This document shows positions 50,624 to 62,713 of a DNA stretch of 64,000 nucleotides, in pieces (within the stretch, counting starts at the first letter, position 1; each line of letters begins with the position of its first letter). The stretch covers positions 20,283,001 to 20,347,000 of the forward strand of contig NC_073361.2 of the NCBI RefSeq assembly GCF_027580225.2, written 5' to 3'. The notes beneath the pieces are model-generated. The model did no database searches. It was not told the DNA's origin and saw nothing but the letters and a program-made list of their open reading frames with translations. The position numbers and the translations under genes were made by a program. The DNA is from Misgurnus anguillicaudatus. Its lineage: Eukaryota; Chordata; Actinopteri; Cypriniformes; Cobitidae.

Positions 50624-53600
50624 ATGGCATTGTTTAACAGCACTGAGTGGCTGTGGAATAACTCCATTGACCATACTGTTATCCTGGGAAACTCAAGTTT
50701 GACACCGGAGATCGAATCGAAGAGAAATTACTATGCAATGCTCTACTCCCTGCTTATTCTGGCTATTGTGTTTGGCAACGTTCTAGTATGCATTGCTGTG
50801 GTTCGAGAGCGGACTCTTCAAACTACCACCAACTACCTGGTGGTTAGTTTGGCAGTAGCTGATCTTCTGGTTGCCTCACTGGTCATGCCCTGGGTTGTCT
50901 ATTTAGAAGTGAGTATACACCTGCTATGAATGTTTTGAATATGGGGGGGGGGGGTTTGTTTAAAAAATTAAATTAAAAATCCAATAATAATAAACAATTG
51001 GGGAACCGGATTTGTGGGCAGATTTGTCACCAACACACTATTTCTCAAGGGAACTTACAAAGCCTTCTATAATCCACTGTGCTGTAATCCATTAAGTGCA
51101 CTTTCTTCCATCAATAGATGATTACTTAACATTGACACAAGAAAAGCAAGACCTATACCAACAGCTATTTTTTAAATCAATATTATTGGAAAGCTTATAG
51201 ATTAGAGATCAAGCCAAAAAAATCTCTCACATGAGAATATTGCTTGGGTTTATCAAATCATGCTTTATTGTAGTGTAAATGCTGTCTTGCCCATTAGTCT
51301 TAGTCACCTTGATTTTCGTTTTCCATCAGTGAAAAACCCCAGTAGTCATTTTTTTAAAGCTATATCATTAATAAATCGTGCTGATCTAATTTCTTACTGT
51401 CAGCCGTGGTTGTAAGTGGATTGGCTGTTAGACAAAACATTAATTCATTCAGCCACACATCTCATGAATGCCTGAAGTTGGAGGCATTGTGTTACTTTTG
51501 ATTAATACTGGCACAGGGGAGAAGAAGATACTGTATATGTCTGTCATGAAGCAATGCATAGCAGTCAGGTTCTGGAGCATGCAGGTCTTTCATTTTTTTT
51601 CCTGTGCCTTATTAACTTCCTCTCCACTGATGACTGTTATCTGCCTTGCTCTCCTGAGAGACAGACTGAGGGTCTGTTTGGCCGTGAAACACTTATTATT
51701 TGCAAAGTGAGCAAGGCGGATAAAAGCTGAAGAGTGTCTCCTCTTTGCAATGGTATGGAAAAACTCATTCACTGAGGCACTGTGGCGAGGAATGAAAATA
51801 AGCCGACCGGATTCATTTAAACGGATTTGATTTGCGTCCTTTCTGTTATTTATTTCTCATTAGTTCAAACTGTGGTTAAACAGGGGAAAATGCAAATATA
51901 CATAGTGATTGTGGCTCTTCTCCAAAAATGAAAATACACTCACCTAAGGATTATTAGGAACACAATACTAATACTGTGTTTGACCCCCTTTCGCCTTCAG
52001 AACTGTCTTAATTCTACATGGCATTGATTCAACAAGATGCTGAAAGCATTCTTTTGAAATGTTGGCCCATATTGATAGGATAGCATCTTGCAGTTGATAA
52101 AGATTTGTGGGATGCACATCCAGGGCACAAAGCTCCCGTTCCACAACATCCCAAAGATGCTTTATTAGGTTGAGATCTGGTGACTGTGGGGGGGCATTTT
52201 AGTACAGTGAACTCATTGTCATGTTCAAGAAACCAATTTGAAATGATTTGAGCTTTGTGACATTGTGCATTATCCTGCTGGAAGAAGCCATCAGAGGATG
52301 GGTACATGGTGGTCATAAAGGGATGGACATGGTCAGAAACAATGCTCAGGTAGGCCGTGGCATTTAAATGATGCCCAATTGGCACTAAGGGGCCTAAAGT
52401 GTGCCCAGAAAACATCCCCCACACCATTACACCACCACCACCAGCCTGCACAGTGGTAAAAAGGCATGATGGATCCATGTTCTCATTATGTTTACCCAAA
52501 TTCTGACTCTAACATCTGAACGTCTCAACTGAAATCGAGACTCATCAGACCAGGCAACATTTTTCCAGTCTTCAACTGTCCAATTTTGGTGAGCTTGTGC
52601 AAATTGTAGCCTTTTCCCCTTATTTGTAGTGGAGATGAGTGGTATCCGGTGGGGTCTTCTGCTGCTGTAGCCCATCCGCCTCAAGGTTGTGCGTGTTGTG
52701 GCTTCACAAATGCTTTGCTGCATACCTCGGTTGTAACGAGTGGTTATTTCAGTCAAAGTTGCTCTTCTATCAGCTTGAATCAGTCGGCACATTCTCCTCT
52801 GACCCCTAGCATCAACAAAGCATTTTCGTCCACAGGACTGCCGCATACTGGGTGTTTTCCCTTTTCACACCATTCTTTGTAAACCCTAGAAATGGTGTGC
52901 GTGAAAATCCCAGTAACTGAGCAGATAGTGAAATACACAGACCGGCCCGTCTGGCACCAACAACCATGCCACGCTCAAAATTGCTTAAATCACCTTTTTT
53001 TCCCATTCTGACATTCAGTTTGGAGTTCAGGAGATTGTCTTGACCAGGACCACACTCCTAAATGCATTGAAGCAGGTGCCATGTGATTGGATGATTAGAT
53101 AATTGCATTAATGAGAAATTAAACACTTGTTCCTAATAATCCTTTAGGTGAGTGTATGTCATCATTTACTCACTCTTATGTTGTTACAAACCTGTATAAA
53201 TTTCTTTGAATTTTCATTTTTGGGTGAACTATTACTTTAACATGACATTGGCTTACCTGTGCAGGTGGTGGGCGGAGCCTGGCTCTTCAGTCGCTTGTAC
53301 TGTAATGTGTTTGTAACCCTGGATGTGATGATGTGCACTGCCAGTATACTCAACCTATGTGCCATCAGCCTTGACAGGTAGGGAATTTTTGTATTTGTTT
53401 ATTAATGTTAAAAATCCCTTTCCCCAGCTTATTATTCGGAGACAACTGTAAACAAGCCATGTGTGGGATGATTCCCGAAAAGTGTAAACACAGTGACAGG
53501 TGCATCATTAACACCCTTATACATAAACCGTTTTCATTTTGGTTGCATGGCATGAGTGTGAAAACATAGAAGTCGATTTTTAATTAATTTTGAGGTGGGG

Positions 53601-56600
53601 GTGCAAGAGATCACATGATGGGTTAAATGACAGAGCTGAGAGAAAATTATTGGGTTCGAAGACAAAAACGAAGCAAAAATCTATAAGAGAGAGAATGTAT
53701 TAAGCCAGTCAAGAGAACGAAACATATTTAGTTTTATGATTATCAGGTTATGCTTCTGGTCTGGTTCATCCCATCTTTCCTCTCTGAACTAAATGGTATT
53801 CTGTGTTGATAGAAAAACCAATCATGCGAAGCAAGAGCTGATACAATTGTGTCACCATGATGGGGTCAAAAATGATTAATCTTCCTTACAGACAAACTCT
53901 TTATTACACATGATCACATGTTTCCTGACATACACAAGGTTTACAAATTTTTAATCAAATATTTTCATAGTAGCAATACAAGTGCATTCATATTGTTTTA
54001 ATCAAAACAGGTGACAAGTGATATACACAAATGTATTTGATGGTTAATTTGACTTTTTCTCAAAATGTGCCATTTAAATACATTCCAAGCAATGGCCGTC
54101 ATTTCAAGAGATTCTAGAATAACCTCAGACCTGATATAGTCCGGCTATAAGTAACCCCATTTCCAGCCAAAATAAACTTAAATTTGGTTACATGATGTTT
54201 TTGCCAAATACAGTGAGGAAAATAAGTATTTGAACACCCTGTTATTTTAGAAATCATGGAGGGGTCTGAAATTGTCATTGTAGGTGTATGTCCACTGTGA
54301 GAGACATAATCTAAACAAAAATCCAGAAATCACAATATATTATTTTTTAACTATTTATTTGTATGATACAGCTGCAAATAAGTATTTGAACACCTGAGAA
54401 AGTCAATGTTAATATTTGGTACAGTAGCCTTTGTTTGAAATTACAGAGGCCTGTCGCTTAGAAACACAGAGTTTGAGCTCACTCCAAAGATTATCTATTG
54501 GGTTTAGGTTTGGAGACTGGCTAGGCCACGCCAGAACCTTGATATGCTTCTTACAGAGCCACTCCCTGGTTATCCTGGCTGTTTGCTTCGGATCATTGTC
54601 ATGTTGGAAGACCCAGTCTGGACCCATCTTCAATGCTCTAACTGAGGGAAGGAGGTTGTTCCCCAAAATCTCGCAATACATGGCCCGGTCGTCCTCTACT
54701 TAATACAGTGCAGTAGCCCTGTCCCATGTGCAGAAAAACACCCCCAAAGCATGATTCTACCACCCCCACGCTTAACAGTAGAGATGGTGTTCTTGGGATG
54801 GTACTCATCATTCTTCTTCCTTACAAACACGTTTAGTGGAATATGACCAAAAAGTTTTTTTTTTTGGTCTCATCTGACCACATGACTTTCTCCCATGACT
54901 CCTCTGGATCATCCAAATGGTCATTGGCAAACTTAAGACGGGCCTGGACATGTGCTGGTTTAAGCAGGGGAACCTTTCGTGCCATGCATGATTTCAAACC
55001 ATGACGTCTTAGGGCGCACTCACACTATCCAAACCAAACCGCGCTCGGGCGCGCTTGACCCCCAAAGCCTGGTTTGTTTGATAAGTGTGATCGCTCTGTT
55101 CCGCGCCCGGGCGCGGATTGGTTAATCGCGCCACGGCCGGGTTGCAGAGGTGGGCCGGAGCGCGGTTCACTTGGGCTCAGGCGCGGAAGGCTGTGGTGTG
55201 AGCGCATTCGCGCCTGAGCGCGATTCAAAAGGTGAAGACGTCAGCTGCGCGACCACTCACCTTCATCTGCCGCCGTAAAAACCTTTTGATGCGCGCAGCG
55301 GGGTTACGTGAATGTCCGAGCTGCACACGTGACAGATCAACTAAGCAATATGATGACATGTGAGAGGGCTGTCTGTAATCGCGCACCAAACGACTCCGGG
55401 TAAAAAACACAGACTTATCATTACGGTGGGTTCCAGTGTTAAGGGAGAGCTTTACTTCCTGCTTTTTTTCAAAACAAACGCATCTTAATGACGAAAGCGC
55501 GCCCGGACTCGGATCGATAAAAAGTACAGTGTGAGTGCGTGCACCATGGGGGAGAAGGGAGGGGTGACAATCGCGCTGGGGCATGGTTTGGTTTGGTTTG
55601 GATAATGTGAGTGCGCCCTTAGTGTATTACCAACAGTAACCTTGGAAAGGTGGTCCCAGCTTTTTTCAGGTCATTGACCAGCTCCTCCCGTGTAGTTCTG
55701 GGCTGATTTCTCACCTTTCTTAGGATCATTGAGACCCCACGAGGTGAGATCTTGCATGGAGCCCCAGTCCGAGAGAGATTGAGGGCGCACTCACACTATC
55801 CAAACCAAACCGCGCTCGGGCGCGTTTGACCCCCAAAGCCTGGTTCGTTTGACTAGTGTGAGTGCTCTGTTCCGCGCCCGGGCGCGGATTGGTTAATCGC
55901 GCCGCGGCCGGGTTGCAGAGGTGGGCCGGAGCGCGGTTCACTTGGGCTCAGGCGCGGAAGGCTGTGGTGTGAGCGCAATCGCGCCTGAGCGCGATTCAAA
56001 AGGTGAAGACGTCAGTTGCGCGACCACTCACCTTCATCTGCCTCCGTAAAAACCTTTTGATGCGCGCAGCGGGGTTACGTGAATGTCCGCGCTGCGCACG
56101 TGACAGATCAACTAAGCAATATGATGACATGTGAGAGGGCTGTCTGTAATCGCGCACCAAACGACTCCGAATAAAAAAACATAGACCTATCATTACGGTG
56201 GGTTCCAGTGTTCAGTGAGAGCTTTACTTCCTGCTTTTTTCAAAACAATCGCATCTTAATGACGAAAGCGCGCCCGGATTCGGATCGATAAAAGTACAGT
56301 GTGAGTGCGTGCACATGGGGGAAGTAGGGAGGGGTGACATTCGCGCTGGGGCATGGTTTGGTTTGGTTTGGATAATGTGAGTGCGCCCTGACAGTCATAT
56401 TTAGCTTCTTCCATTTTCTAATGATTGCTCCAACAGTGGGCCAAGCCCCTTGGCAATTTCTCTGTAGCCCTTTCCAGCCTTGTGGAGTTGTACAATTTTG
56501 TCTCTAGTGTCTTTGGACAGCTCTTTGGTCTTGGCCATGTTAGTTGTTGGATTCTTACTGATTGTATGGGGTGGACAGGTGTCTTTATGCAGCTAACGAC

Positions 56601-59600
56601 CTCAAACAGATGCATCTAATTTAGGATAATAAATGGAGTGGAGGTGGACATTTTAAAGGCAGACTAACAGGTCTTTAAGGGTCAGAATTCTAGCTGATAG
56701 ACATGTGTTCAAATACTTATTTGCAGCTGTATCATAGAAATAGTTAAAAAAAAAGAATACATTGTGATTTCTGGATATTTTTTTAGATTATGTCTCTCAC
56801 AGTGGACATGCACCTACGATTACAATTTCAGACCCCTTCATGTTCATATTTTTGTATTATAGTTAGATGTAGTGATGGGCAGTCCGGCTCTATCCATAGA
56901 TTCGGCTCTTTCGGCTCAAGCTCCGGCTCTACATTTTAGTAATGGCAGTCCGGCTCTTTTCATAGATTCGGCTCTTCTGGCTCGGCTCCCTTAAAAGAGC
57001 CGGCTCTTACGGTCGCACCCCTGCCTGCGTCTGAAGATTCGGCTCTGCTCGTTCGCTACAAAGAATCAGCTTAAAGCCAGCTCATTCGCGAATGACCCAT
57101 CACTAGTTAGATGTCTATTAAATTTTTACTGACAGCCCAATTTTGCCTTATTTATGCCTAGATGTCTGGGTGGTCTTTTAAACGCAAAATTCCTTGCTTT
57201 CAACCCAGCATTGGGTCATAAAGGGTCAAGCCCAGCCTTTGGGTTAAATTAATCCCAGAAAATGTTTATATTTGACCAAAAAATGGGTTAAAACAACCCA
57301 GCATTTTGTGTTAAAACAACCCAGCATAGGTTAAATTACAACTCAATGGACTGGGCTCGTCCCTTGTTTGACCGAGCACTGCGTTGAAAATAACCCAGCA
57401 TTTTTTTTGAGTGTATTCCTATTTTCACTGGGACTCCTTTGAGAGTAACTCTTTCAACTGTGAAGGTACACAGCTGTGGTGATGCCTGTGTTGTACAACA
57501 CCACCCACAGCTCCCGAACACGAGTTTCAGTCATGATTGCTACAGTTTGGCTCCTCGCCTTCGCAGTATCCTGTCCCCTATTGTTTGGATTCAACACTAC
57601 AGGTGAGCTGACAGACATACAGCTGTTCCTCTAGATCTGTGGTTGTAATTTGCTGGTTGTCCTGCAGGTTACCTTGTAACTCTGTTGTCTTATGATGCAC
57701 TTATGAATGAACAATTACTCCAGAGCACTCGTAGATCTACAATGATTTTCAAGTGCTACTTAAGTTACAAAGGTTTTTGGAAACGGGCCATAATTTTAAG
57801 ATGATTCGTACGATCGTTTTTACGATCAACTTAGCCTTACTATGCTTTTGGGAAACCCGGCCCTGATTCATCTGTGCAGGTTGCATGACAGCCACAGAAA
57901 TTTAATATTAATAAATCCCAAATAAGTTTGGCCAAGGACACTTTTCTTTAACACATTCAACAGTTTTGACACTATGTTGGGTTGCCATTGTATCTTCAAT
58001 TAAAATCCAATGGGAAACCACTGCTTTAGTTTCTCACGCGGTCTGAAATCATTGCTTTTTGCTCAAGCGCTGCTGAAGTGAACAGTAAATAAGTTTGGAA
58101 ATATAAGTGACACATTTAATTAAGAGATGCGTTAAAAACACAGAGCCCTACAGATTTATTTTAACTGTAATTTTATATCATCATTTCCATCAGATGATAA
58201 TGAATATATTAGCAAAAGGAATTAACAATCCATTTAATTTAAGCACTCATTTATTTTCACAGTAAAATATAATTAATGTCAGCTCTCTCATACACACAAG
58301 CCTTTTAAATATACGTGAGACTCATTCTGCATTGGCTCTGTGTGCTGGAGATGGGGGAGAAGGACTTTGAGGATCTAATTATGTCCGCACAGAAACAATT
58401 TTGTATGTCACAGATTACTGCTGATAAGAGTATTGATTATGATTTCAACACAGCCGGCGGCATTGCATACATTCACATGATTTATTACCTTGTCTGTGTA
58501 GTGTCTTCTGTGCACACATCTGGGATTTCCGTATCTAAACATACACAATGTTTATGTTAGTCTATAGTTCATATTATTTTCAAAATTTACTTATACATTT
58601 TTTAAATTTAAAATTGTTACTGTTAACATCAGTTAATGAACAATGAACTAAACAATTGTATTGGCAATTTGGCATTAACATGCATTTTCCATTTTAATAA
58701 ATGCCAAAAAAACGATATCGCTCATTGTTAGTTAGCTAGCAAATGCATTTATTAATGTTAACAAATATAACTTTATTATAAAGTGTTACCTAAATTACAT
58801 TACAACATTGAATCTGAATGAATGAATGTGTTTGTGCTACAGTAATTTCATGTATATTCTGTTTCATGTTTCAACATTGCAGATGATCCTTCAGTGTGCT
58901 CGATTTCAAATCCCGATTTCGTTATCTATTCCTCCGTGGTGTCATTTTACCTGCCTTTCATGGTGACCCTTTTGGTCTACGTGCGCATCTACATCTTCCT
59001 AAGAAGGAGAAGGAAGCGAATTACTTTCCGCCAAGGAAGCGGCAAAGTTCAGCCAGCCTCAGTGTCACCACTCGCGGTAATACTGTCGCATTTCACAAAT
59101 CCATCAAAGGAACACATTCCCACATAATCTCTTCAAACTGTTTCGGATTAGGGGATCACTCTCAACTCTCACAGTAAGGCTACTTTAAATGCACATAATC
59201 CACCTATAACAGTGCATAATGGCTAAAGGTATTTAAGGATCTGTTACCGATAGTATGGATAAGAAAAACATCTAAGCCTCAAGATCATTAAGGTGCTCTC
59301 TTGGATCGAAAATCACTTTTGAGTACAGTATTACATTTCATATGAATTCAAAGAAGCATTAAATCCAATCTGCCTTTGTTAGGAAACATTACTCGAGTGT
59401 TTTATTTAGTAAAACAACATTCCGGACTAGAACAAGATCATTGGCTTCATTTAAAAGTGAGGTGCACAGGCAGATCTTTGGAAAAGCTCCAGGAAAGCCA
59501 TTTTGCTCTGTGCCTTAGGAATTTTATTGCAATATTTAGTTCCAGCTAAGAGGAGCAAAATTTGATATGGTGAAAGAGATCTGGGGGCTTCCCTGAATAT

Positions 59601-61205
59601 TTTTTCCTGCTAAAAAGACTGCTTTGCTGTTTTTTAAATCATATCAAATTTGAATAGTCAATGAGACTTGATGTTGCAATTGCAAATGTTATTTAAAACA
59701 TACGGAGCCCCTAAGGGGACAAGGAGTAAAAAAAATCTAAAGTTTAGTTTCTTGCTCACGTGAATGTTTCGCATGAACACATGAAACTAAACTTAAAAAA
59801 AAAAATCTGCACATGAAGGTTTCGCGTGAGCACATGAAAGTTTAACGTAAGCACATGAAAGTTTTACGTGAGCACATGAAAGTTTTACGTGAGCACATCA
59901 AATTTTATGGTGAGCACATGAAAGTTTCACTTAAGCACATGAAACTAAACTTTTTTAAAAACATTCTGCACATGTTTTTGCTCCATGTACCCTTAGGGGC
60001 TCCGTAGTAACAGACCTACACAAAAAACGATTTGTTGATTCAAAATTAAGTTATCTGGTTGTCTTTTGAGTTAATTCAACTTAAAAAATAGTTAACTCAA
60101 AAACTTTTTAAGTTGAATTAACTCAAAAATTAAGGCAACCAAATAAGTTGAACCAACTTTTTATGTTTTTACAGTGTAAAATGTTTTGAAAAGTTCCAAT
60201 AGTATGACTATTTAGATTCAAATGAACGCAATTACCCAGATAAACAATTATTAACAAAATGAAATCAAATATATTTTATATTTTATTTGTTTCATATTGT
60301 TCTTCCAGACAGCATAAAATTAAGCTATATAGAAAGACACTTGCTTCTCACCAATCACAAAAGTTAAAGATTTCAATATAAAGTCAAACATTTTTCATTA
60401 TATTGTTTAAGAATCAAACTACTTTATATATGTGGATATATGCTATCCACGTTATTTTAAAGGGGTCATAGCGTGAAATTTTGACTTTTTCCATGTTTAA
60501 GTGCCATAATTGGGTCCCCAGTGCTTCTATCAACCTAAAAATGTGATAAAGATCAACCTAGTAACTTAATTTGAGTAAGCCATTTTCTGCAAGCATGTCA
60601 AAAATTAGGTCGTTCAGATTTCGCTTGTTTTGTGAGGTAGGTAGCAAGGTGAATTACAATAATACCGCCCCCTATCCAACCACAGCACTGCCATTTAGTT
60701 CAGAGAGAAAGAGAGAGAAAAGAAAGACTTGACAGCACAGTTGAGTTTCAATTACATCAAATCACCATCATTGTGATCAGAGTTTGCATTTCATCGGCTC
60801 AATTGCATTTAAAGGACACATCCAAAAACAGCACACTTTTGCTCAGGCCTACAAATTTGTGATTTTAACATGCTATAATAAATTATCTATATGGTATTTT
60901 GAGCTAAAACTTCACATACACACTCTGGGGACAGTAACGATTTATTTTACATCTTAAAAATATCTCATAATATGACCCCTTTAAAGCTTTGTGTTCTTAC
61001 TGTTTGTCAACAACTGCCTCAATTTGTCGTTCTCCTCATGAATTTTAAGAAAACATTTGAGACAAAGTCAATACTTAAATGAAACATTAATGAGAACACC
61101 ATTAGGCCTACGTAAAGTCAATATGAAGCTGCTGCTTTTTAGATTACATATTGTTGCAAAGCCATCTGAGCAATACAGTTTTGATGAATAATGTAGTTGT
61201 TAAAA

Positions 61206-61236
<31 letters not shown>

Positions 61237-62669
61237 GACAAAACACAAAAGAGAAAAAGTAACAATGTCCAAATAGTTTCAGGGTTTTTAATAGCTTAGT
61301 CTTAAATGCCAATAGAGAACAATGGTACTTGGCATAAATGCTCTAAAGGCATAATAAAGGATGAAGACACAGTCTGGCCAGATTATCATTTATTGAGATT
61401 AATTAAAACATAACATTTTAGAATAAAGTTCCATTTTTTGACATAAGTTAATTAAGTAAACAATAAGCTAACAATGTAACAGAATTGTTTTAATTTTTGC
61501 TAATTTTTACTAATTATACTAAGCCATCCATCAATTCTTTACTGCTAAAGTAGCTTAATTCTAATTTATATAAATCTTTTTATTCATAAAAAATGCATTA
61601 GTGTAGAAATTTACATTAATCAAGATTAAAAATGCTGTTGATGTATTTTTCATTGTTATTTACTGTTAATGAGTTCAATCTTATTGAAAAAAAGTGTTAT
61701 CAGTAAAATTCACTGTGGATAGTTGATCCATTGTAGTCTATTTAAGTTTCAGTAAAAACAACACAGTCCATTATTTGCACGAGAAAATCATGGCTTTTGC
61801 ATTGAAAAATCTGCACACTATTTCTGCTCCCCTAATTTATTTAATCTCTTTTTGTTTTCACCCACTGACTCTTTAACATCTCTCCCCAGGAGACTTGTTT
61901 ACAAGACATCGCTCATAAAGAAAAAAGAGATCTGTCCCCCATCAAGATCAATGTGATAAATGTGCGTATACCATTGTGTCCTTGAACGTGTTTACAAAAA
62001 TGTGACTGCTCTAAACTCTGCTAACAAATCTAAAAATGTTTCAGATTGCTGGCAGCCTTTTCCCATCTTTTTTTAGCATGGCAAGTGCATTTTTTCTTTT
62101 CATGCCTCAATAAATGAAAGCTATGTGCTGGAACTTTTTGGATATGACAAATGGCTCTAAACATGGTCTGACTGATGCTTTGAAAAAGAAATGCAGCAAC
62201 ATTCCTTCTTGTTTTTAATAAATAGAACAGACATATTTGGAGACATAAAAATATTTTACACGACTTGTAGTTTTACACTTACTCTTAAATTTCATGGCTC
62301 TGTCTCTTTAGGAAAGTACAGAGCAGGCTCTTCACCCCCAGCTCTTCACCAGATGCCCGTGGCGCAAACGGCCTCAAACCGCCCCTGCCGATAACTCACC
62401 GCTGCCCCCTGTGGTCACGCTGAACTACTGCAGCATCAGCCAAGCATCTTTCGCTCAGACTGATCAAGATGCAAACCGTGAGGAAGTTGGTGAAGGTGAG
62501 CAGGTGACAATTAAGAGCTGCGAGGTGAAAAAGTTGTCAAATGGAGCCACACACACTACCCTGTATCCACCACGGCCCCCTCGTGTCATGGTGTGCCCTA
62601 GTCAGATGCGCTGTAGGAGTATGCACGCCAAGGAAAAGAAAGCCACACAGATGCTGGCCATCGTTCTAG
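50624..62669 (+). CDS. Dopamine D3 receptor, last exon(s) off window
   Basis: This is a Gi-coupled aminergic receptor of the plasma membrane. Coding exons are 50624-50908, 53265-53377, 57466-57602, 58883-59076, 61890-61961 and 62312-62669; the last ends in a GTGAGA donor, phase 1. Exon 1 has an N-terminus with NxS/T sites and TM1-TM2 ('[20 protein letters not shown]'). Exon 2 has TM3 with the amine-binding Asp ('[20 protein letters not shown]') leading to DRY. Exon 3 has TM4 ('[10 protein letters not shown]'). Exon 4 has '[20 protein letters not shown]' with the TM5 serines. Exons 5-6 form a long third intracellular loop ending '[13 protein letters not shown]', the start of TM6. TM6-TM7 are missing to the right. 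D3 is favoured over D2 by '[14 protein letters not shown]' and the TM3 text. The introns hold several transposons. Confidence 0.94.
51937..53154 (-). mobile_element. Tc1-type transposon, dead, in drd3 intron 1
   Basis: The inverted ends 'CACTCACCTAAGGATTATTA' and 'TAATCCTTTAGGTGAGTG' are flanked by TA (51935-51936 and 53155-53156). The length is 1218 bp, as usual for Tc1 elements. The minus-strand transposase is split into frames: an N-terminal part from about 53006 ('[20 protein letters not shown]'), then '[10 protein letters not shown]' (first Asp), then '[13 protein letters not shown]' (second Asp). The third catalytic position reads IKHLWD, where IEHLWD is expected, so the catalytic Glu is replaced by Lys. 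Confidence 0.92.
55018..55619. mobile_element. GC-rich MITE 'GGGCGCACTCACACT', first copy
   Basis: The ends 'GGGCGCACTCACACTATCCA' and 'GGATAATGTGAGTGCGCCC' are inverted repeats. The 3-bp repeat TTA flanks it, in keeping with a PIF/Harbinger-like insertion. It is very CpG-rich, unlike the surrounding DNA. It is almost identical over its length to the copy at 55784. Confidence 0.88.
55784..56388. mobile_element. GC-rich MITE 'GGGCGCACTCACACT', second copy
   Basis: It has the same ends and interior as the copy at 55018, with scattered substitutions and short indels. It is flanked by TGA on both sides, a different 3-bp target, so it inserted independently and was not made by local duplication. 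The two copies sit about 165 bp apart within one Tc1-type element. Confidence 0.88.
56870..57105. mobile_element. hAT-type MITE 'TAGTGATGGGCA'
   Basis: The ends TAGTGATGGG and GACCCATCACTA are inverted. GTTAGATG is present on both sides (56862-56869 and 57106-57113). The interior repeats the word 'TTCGGCTCT' / 'GGCTCTTTC' many times. Confidence 0.93.
57180..57415. repeat. 'AACCCAGC' dispersed repeat
   Basis: It contains several copies of 'AAACAACCCAGCAT' and 'CAAAAAATGGGTTAAAACAA'. Related stretches occur at 12583-12720, 17160-17300 and 28133-28262. It ends about 50 bp before drd3 exon 3. Confidence 0.6.
59703..60004. mobile_element. TA-flanked element with an internal 21-bp repeat array
   Basis: The ends CGGAGCCCCTAAGGG and CCCTTAGGGGCTCCG are inverted repeats next to TA on each side. 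The inside (about 59755-59945) is built from five or more units near 'AGCACATGAAAGTTTTACGTG' (21 bp). It lies in drd3 intron 4. Confidence 0.85.
60457..60984. mobile_element. MITE 'TTAAAGGGGTCATA'
   Basis: The left end TTTAAAGGGGTCATA is mirrored by TATGACCCCTTTAA. The interior includes 'CCATGTTTAAGTGCCATAAT', typical of a large fish repeat family. No coding capacity. It lies in drd3 intron 4. Confidence 0.85.
61207..61233. repeat. TG microsatellite
   Basis: About thirteen GT units in drd3 intron 4. Simple repeat. Confidence 0.95.
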
Positions 62670-62713
62670 GTGAGAAGCTCTAAAAAGACTGATTTCATGG
62701 GTATTCATGGATA

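Larger units (their letters stand above)
54212..56845 (-). mobile_element. Tc1-type transposon disrupted by two MITEs
   Basis: The left end is 'CAGTGAGGAAAATAAGTATT'. The right part mirrors inner left sequence ('GGGGTCTGAAATTGTCATTG' against 'CAATTTCAGACCCC') but stops near 56845 without the outer end. The minus-strand transposase remnant includes '[20 protein letters not shown]' and '[15 protein letters not shown]'; the catalytic third residue is Asp (DD34D-like). Two GC-rich MITEs (55018-55619 and 55784-56388) interrupt it. Without them the element is about 1.4 kb. It lies in drd3 intron 2. Confidence 0.85.

Noticed and set aside
55225..55584. 119-codon minus-strand frame
   Set aside because: It is part of the GC-rich MITE; the second copy has a broken version, so there is no selection for coding.
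58315..58560. 81-codon open frame within a drd3 intron
   Set aside because: No similarity to a receptor segment, and it lies between two well-placed exons.
59755..59945. Spaced direct repeats suggestive of a CRISPR array
   Set aside because: Eukaryotic context, adjoining imperfect units without unique spacers, enclosed by transposon ends.
62191..62394. 67-codon open frame overlapping drd3 exon 6
   Set aside because: It is the drd3 exon read in another frame joined to intron sequence.
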